Source of the DNA: Bursaphelenchus xylophilus
Lineage: Eukaryota; Nematoda; Chromadorea; Rhabditida; Aphelenchoididae
Direction of reading: 5' to 3'
Assembly (NCBI GenBank): GCA_904066235.2
Contig: CAJFCV020000001.1
Location: forward strand, 8,680,001-8,744,000
Length of the DNA stretch: 64,000 bases
Shown: piece after piece, positions 58,399 through 64,000 of the stretch
Numbering within the stretch: position 1 is the stretch's first letter
Layout of the letters: every line of letters begins with the position of its first letter
Translations under genes and position numbers: made by a program
The notes under the pieces: generated by a model
The model's input: the letters and a program-made list of their open reading frames with translations, nothing else
What the model was told of the DNA's origin: nothing
Database searches by the model: none

Positions 58399-61300
58399 TC
58401 ATGAAGATTCCTCGATTTCCCTTTCGGCCGAAGAAGCCTTGAATTTGGAACGGAGATCGGCCTCGCCTAATTGGGCAGCGAATAATCTCATCTTGTCCTG
58501 GAAGTCCAACTGAGACCCATCTCTCTGAAAAGAATAAAACACATGAAGTGGCCGGTAAAATTTCAGTACCAATCACCATGACTAATACCAGGAATTCAAA
58601 AAATATGTAAAACCTACTGAATTACTGTTTTGCGAGTTCTGAGATTCGTTGATCTGAATTAATCTCCTTTGTCGAGGATCGTTATATACTTCACTAGCGC
58701 CCAATACCTGGACCCTTGGTTCGTTCTCGAGATATTTAAAATTATTTACATTGTCCTCGAGTTCATAAAGTACCCGGTCCTGTTCATGGATGGCTCGATT
58801 TTCCTTGAGACTTTGTTTTCGTGGCTGGAATTCTTGGAATCCACGTTGAGAACTACAACATAATATCAATTCAACAACAAAAAATATCAAGTATAATAAA
58901 ATTGCTCCCTTACTTGTCATGCGACTCATCATAAACAAGGCGATTAGCCTGTTCCTGAAGAAGATCAACTTGTCGCACAAAATCATCATCGTTTTTGTTT
59001 TGAGGATACAACTTTCTGGAGTGATTGGAGGGCATAGAATTTAAAGAAATCCTCTTTTCGAACTCTTTATTCAGCTCGTTGAGACATGCTTCACGACTTC
59101 GGACGATATCATTGACCGGTGCTGGTTGACGATGGACCAATCTGGATGTCCCATTTGTCAAGGGAATGTATCCTGAAATCATATTTTCAATAAAATATAT
59201 TATCGTACCCAGAGATGGTTTCCGATCGAGATCTTCTGGTCTTTCAAATATCGGAGCCGATCTTCTGCCGGATTCTGAAGCCATAGGAGGGAGTCTGACT
59301 TCATTTTGCATGACTTTCAGTGACCCCAAAGATCCCCTCCTTACAAGGGAAGTCACTTTTTTCGCAGACGGACTTCGGAACGGGACCTAGTAGCTTTCAA
59401 ATGTGAAGCGTCTGCGATCATAAAACTGATTTCCAAAAGTGTTTACGGGGCTTCTAGGCCGAGAAAATCGACCGCAAAGTTTAGCCGAAATCAGCGAATA
59501 GCCTCCTCAAAAGAAACCGCTTATTTCATCTGCAGTGGTGGCCGAGTGGTCAGCGCGCTCGCTTTTTGCGCCAGAAGAGGCGGGTTCGATCCTCTGCGCA
59601 GTTTATTTTCTTTTTTGGTTCGTAAATATTGATTTAGTATGTAAACATAAAATGTATACACTTTTGTAATTTTTTATAGTGATTTAAACATAAATTCAAA
59701 GCTGAATGTTCATGAATATTGTAAAGTCAAAACAGGGCTGGATTAACGAAGATATAGTTTCTAAATTTGTGTTTTATTAAAAATTGCTAATAATTAGTAT
59801 ATGTGATGTTAACGGCATCTCTCTATTTGATTCAATGGTCAAAAGAAATGCATCCGCAGACGACCGAAGTCGAACTCACGTCTTCTGGCGCAAAAAGCGG
59901 GCGCGCTGACCACTCGGCCACCACTGCAGATGAAATAAGCTGTTTCTTTTGAGGAGGCTATTCGCTCATTTCAGCTAAACTTTGCGGTCGATTTTTTCGG
60001 CCGAGAAGCCTCGTAAACACTTTTGGAAATCAGTTTTATGACCGCAGACGCTTCACGTTTGAAACCTACTAGGTGCCGTTCCAAAGTCCGTCTGCGAAAA
60101 AAGTGACTTCCCTTGTTAGAAATGCATGATCTCCTTGCCCATTTATCTGATGATCTGGATGTGTTTGGTAGTGATATGGGGATTTTACAACTGGTGGACG
60201 AATAGCGACCGGTCGAAATCGTTCCGGAAGGCGTTGAGATGACTGTGATGGCAACGAATTCTAAAAAAGACACAATATTCAAGGAACGAGACCCAGCTCT
60301 AAATTAATATCCAAAAAATTACCTGACTAAAAGTCCCGGCTGGACTAATAATTTCAGAAGTTGTAGCATAAATTTGAGCGGAATTTTTAGATTGTGGTTG
60401 TTGTGACCGTGTGCCTAACCATGACTCCAGTCCATTATAAGAGGCGGCACTCTTTATGACATCTAATCTGACCACCCCACCAGACGCCGATATATGCTTT
60501 GCAGCGATTTCTTGAGAAACATTTAGCAAGGGGAGGCCATTTACAGCCAAAATTTGGTCGCCTCTGGCCAGAGATGCCTCGTAGGAGGCCGGGCTGTTCT
60601 CGACGACCTTCTTGATGTAGATCCCCATATTCGAATCCCCCAATCCCTGAGCAGCCACAATCGAAAGACCAAGTCCAGCACCGGGCGGTCTTCTGATGGT
60701 CACCGTAATTCGTTCTGCTCTATTTACAAAACTCGGTGTCTGTGATGGAGGTCGATAATGAGGGGGTGCTCTTTGAGACTGGATGGCCGGAAGTTGATGA
60801 GAAAATTGATTTGCCCAAGGGGAGGCCGACTGTTCATAGATGAGATCACAGAAGCCAGTGCGTTGAAGATTGGCAAGAACTGTTGAAAGGGAGGAGGGAA
60901 TTGTCTCCAAAGTATCTGAAATTACAAAGAACTATTGTTTATTAACGAGTCTTCATTCATATAATTTTTATTAACTTACCCAAAACATAGCCGTCGTCTG
61001 GAAAGGAAAAGGCCAGTCTTAATACGGGATCTTCTTCCAACGTGACTTCTCCACCTTCCTCTTTGATTATCCGATCAGCATGACATTTAGCAAGTTGAAC
61101 AACGTTATCCACCAGCACTTGAGTCACTGGCAGTTCATTTACATCCGATATATACCTGCTCAAAAGAAAGCCGACTTGCCGGGAATTGAGTTTGTAACAA
61201 GTAGCACCAAGGCTGGCTATCTGGTTGACCGTTTTTGGGGTGACCAGCAGATGGAGAGTCTGGTTTATTCGATCCAATTCACATTCAGCCACCAATTGGA

Positions 61301-64000
61301 GGCCATGGAGTTCTGACCATCGAGTTAGTTCGGATAACCGAGAACGAAATTGAACTGCAAATTGACGAGTAAGGCTTGAGTTTCCCTCTGAAAATATGCA
61401 ACCACAATCAACTTTTGCCTTATTGATCATGGCGAATATAACAGATGACCTTACCGTCAGTAGAAATGAGCCAATTGAAAGAATACATGTTGATGGTGTA
61501 GAAGATATGAGAAAAGAGCTGAATGATCAACGCCGGGTTCAGTTGGACTCTCCTCACATGGTGCGAGACATCTTCCAGGAAATCCATGAGCTCTCTGACT
61601 GCAATGTCATGTCTCAAGACGACGTTCAAGAACTTGGACATTCTCTTTTCAATCTCAATCCGACAAGATTCCACGAGAAAGTCAAAGCATCTGATCGTGG
61701 TCACTTTAATATTCTCATTCAAATTATTGGTGGTATGTTTGAAGGCAGTCGTATCTTTGGCGATTACATTTCCCAGTTCCAGGCAATTGGCCAGCCAGAA
61801 ATTAGGGATTCTCCAATCATCGGGGCGCGACTGAAATCATCGTTAATTACATTTAAACATGTTTTCAACACGAATGATTTATCCAATAATTTTACCTGTA
61901 CAAACTCGTTGACTTTGTTGCAGAACAAGAGGATCAAAGCTGTGGTCTCTCTGTTTTGTGGATCTTTTATGGCCAAATATGTGATAAAGGCTGGAGCCAG
62001 AGGGAATTCGGTGTCATTTGAGCGGAAGTGATCGAAGAGAGAGGTCAGGAACTGAGACGCCGAGCCCAAAATAATGTCATCATTCCAAGTTCGTATTATT
62101 TTTATGTATAACCTTGCATTCTTCTAATTTCTTATCACTTTCGCTGAAAAAATTCCCGCCGCTCAAATAATCCCGCGTTAAGTAGCTAACTATAATATTT
62201 ACATCCGACGGCGACAAAAGAACGAGCCCCACTAACAATAAAACATTCCCCACTTACAGCGCAACTGAAAATGACAAGGAATATTGGCCGGAGGGCCGAG
62301 GTCTGGGGTCACATCGAACTGTGTGGCCTGCCTGTAGCTAGGCGGCGGATCGATGACCATCTACAATTTGAGTATAAATATGTGACGGGGATGGTAGCAA
62401 ATCGGTCAAATTAAAAGAAAGCGACGAGGTCGGGCGATAAATCTCGGGTCTCCCGCAGTCGTCTTGCCCCGTCGTTCGCCCCTCTCCGCTTACCGCGTTC
62501 TCCTTCCCGTTCAACGGAGTCGATGTCGTTGGAGGCGATGAAGTCCGTTTCCTCAGATGAAATGACGTCTCTGCTACAATATAATCCGATTAGGAGCGCT
62601 GGAATAGCCGCTTATGATCGAGGGTAAAGGGAATGCAAGAGTCAAGGAAAAACAACAAAATGGACAGCACTTGGGGTAATTGGATTACTTTAGAGAGGAA
62701 ATACTACTGGTTAATAACAAGGCAGTCAACTCACTTCCAGAAGAATTGTTTTTGGCAAAAATAACAGCCGGGCACTCGTCCAAAAGAAGGGCTCTCTCCG
62801 ACCGTCGCCCGTTTCTTTGCTGGATCTGCAGGAGCGAAAAGATATTAGAATAGATAAGAGAATAAGATCGTTAAATTTTGATGTTCACCCTCTCGAAAAC
62901 CCTCATAAATACAACAATCAGTCGGTAGAGATATCAACTAATCTAGCCGCATTCTAAAAATTATATTATACTGCTTGACTGACCTCAACTAACACAAATT
63001 CTCGGTGATCCAAGGTTCCAAAGCTGAACTTTTCCACTGCTTCGAGCAAAACTTTATCCGCACAATCCAATGGCCCAACCAATACAGATACATAAGCTCT
63101 ATTCGGATCTAACTCTTCACAATAAATCTTCAAACTACCTCCAGTGAGTCCTCTTTCTCCTAATTCCTTCAATTTCTGATCAATCTTCTGCTCCCTTTGA
63201 CGCTTCATGACAACTTCTGGATTTGAAATGGTCCTAGTGAAAGTATTCTCGGGCAATTCCTCGTATAGACATTTGTTCATGTCATCAGCATAAGTATTGG
63301 CTGCAATAAATTATAGATATTATAACTACCTAAAACTAACCTTTATCCTTCCCGTTTCCCTTCTTCTTAAATTTATTTGACCGCTTTGACGAACGCACTT
63401 CATCCCCAAATTGTAGAGCCTGCAAAAACAATGTAATTAGTAATATTTACAAAACAAATTATAAAATTTTTGAAGTGTATAAAAAACAAACATAGAATTC
63501 TCAGAGTGATATCACCACGCCTTATCAATGATTAATCATCCCCTTAACACATAAAAAAGGAATTTCCGACTTGGCAATTGATCAACAAGCCATAAACCCC
63601 ATTTATTACCTAAAATCTGCCTTCCGAAACCCATTAAACCCGGAAAAGGGCCATCTGTCAAGTCAAATCCACCTCAAAACCAGTCCGAAATCAACCCAAA
63701 GGAAGACCCACACCATGAAATAACATATAAAGTACAGCTTGAATTCAAAACTGCTCCACAAAATTAATTGTATTACTTTAGACATACCGAAAACGGAAGA
63801 TAAACAGGCTGATCCGTGGATTTCAAGAGGAAACGTCCTTCACGATTGCTCTGATGCCAACTTAATTGGACGAGGAGAGGCCGCTCATCGAGTTCGAGCA
63901 TTCTTTCTTCACTGTTTTCGTGAAGTTCCCATATCGAGTAATCTGGATCCGTTAACATCTTCATGTCTGGATGGAATTTCTCTACCAGGGCATCAATTAC
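58399..64000 (-). CDS. Afadin/Canoe homologue, 5' end beyond the window
   Basis: Minus-strand exons with matching phases: 63788-64000 (partial), 63341-63420, 62984-63300, 62735-62825, 62494-62573, 62258-62360, about 62115-62147, 61896-62054, 61455-61830, 60980-61387, 60323-60915, 59209-60260 (holding an insertion), 58914-59172, 58618-58852, 58399-58524. Domains: first RA end (MKMLTDPDYSIWELHENSEE), second RA (GGSLKIYCEELDPNRAYVSV), DIL (FWLANCLELGN, later FPDDGYVL), PDZ (PPGAGLGLSIVAAQG, GDQILAVNG) and a C-terminal LDFQDKMRLFAAQL tail ending at 58399. Afadin links actin to cell-cell junctions and binds Ras/Rap GTPases through RA domains. I could not find an FHA domain between RA2 and DIL, and the join near 62148-62258 is unresolved. 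Confidence 0.9.
59531..59601 (+). pseudogene. tRNA-like sequence (class II, Ser/Leu-like) in the left arm
   Basis: GTGGCCGAGTGGTCA (A-box-like) and GGGTTCGATCC (B-box) have tRNA spacing. The anticodon region (CTCGCTTTTTGCG) does not fold as a normal 5+7 arm and the acceptor stem is poor. Probably a tRNA-derived relic or Pol III promoter. Confidence 0.55.
59857..59929 (-). pseudogene. tRNA-like sequence, mirror copy in the right arm
   Basis: This is the inverted counterpart of 59531-59601 with the same GTGGCCGAGTGGTCA motif. The B-box is changed to GAGTTCGACTT, so this copy is more worn. Confidence 0.5.

Larger units (their letters stand above)
59344..60115. mobile_element. tRNA-bearing foldback inserted in an afadin exon (TTA target duplication)
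   Basis: This 772-bp palindrome has termini CAAGGGAAGTCACTTTTTTC and TTA duplications (59341-59343, 60116-60118), a target-site type typical of PIF/Harbinger elements. The arms of about 250 bp each carry a tRNA-like sequence; the centre is AT-rich. Without the element and one TTA, the afadin frame reads straight through (DHAFL joined to RRGSLGSLK). With it, the frame enters the arm and stops after about 14 codons. No transposase is present. Confidence 0.85.

Noticed and set aside
61396..62031. 211-codon plus-strand ORF
   Set aside because: It is antisense to the afadin DIL-region exons, whose frame and domain match are clear.

Overview
The window looks like a chromosome segment from a nematode, probably a rhabditid-type worm. 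The grounds are an Sre-family serpentine chemoreceptor, several ShKT-domain secreted proteins, very compact genes with many introns of only about 32-50 nt, same-strand genes packed about 100-145 nt apart (operon-like), and many small TA-flanked Tc1/mariner-type elements. Exon structures were worked out by hand from splice sites, reading phase and family resemblance; no alignment or transcript data were available.

Layout. 1-1448: a long foldback element with a tRNA-like sequence in each arm. 1636-2967: a Cys-rich PHD-finger gene, perhaps broken at its 5' end. 2968-5302: no gene seen. 5303-6355: Sre chemoreceptor. 6796-7908: a one-pass membrane protein with a Lys-rich then Pro/Ser/Thr-rich tail. 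8148-11920 (minus): a tight three-gene cluster, RCL1-like rRNA-processing factor, RNase H2 subunit C and torsin AAA+ ATPase, with a membrane-protein gene (12169-13176) just upstream.

13438-47261: about 34 kb of a 159-160 bp satellite (roughly 190 copies). It is interrupted by an inverted block (15060-18190), a non-autonomous LTR retrotransposon with a 5-bp target duplication and a nested foldback (15219-16937), a decayed Tc1/mariner (18856-20097) and a 570-bp assembly gap. The last exon of a ShKT gene lies on both sides of the array: an isolated, truncated copy at 13272-13371 and the intact gene's own last exon at 48968-49067.

48968-56330 (minus): an operon-like run of four secreted or surface proteins. 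In order of transcription these are an S28 Pro-X carboxypeptidase with a likely GPI tail, a 161-aa ShKT protein, a 342-aa multi-ShKT protein and a 634-aa mucin with Cys-rich modules and two C-terminal ShKT domains. Two introns of the mucin gene contain transposons. 56768-57800: further TA-flanked foldback elements.

58399-64000 (minus): the afadin/Canoe homologue (RA, RA, DIL, PDZ, C-terminal tail), continuing beyond the window. A second tRNA-bearing foldback (59344-60115) sits inside what appears to have been one of its exons. The most notable themes are the two tRNA-bearing foldbacks, the satellite array bracketed by a duplicated gene end, and the repeated capture of transposons within gene bodies.
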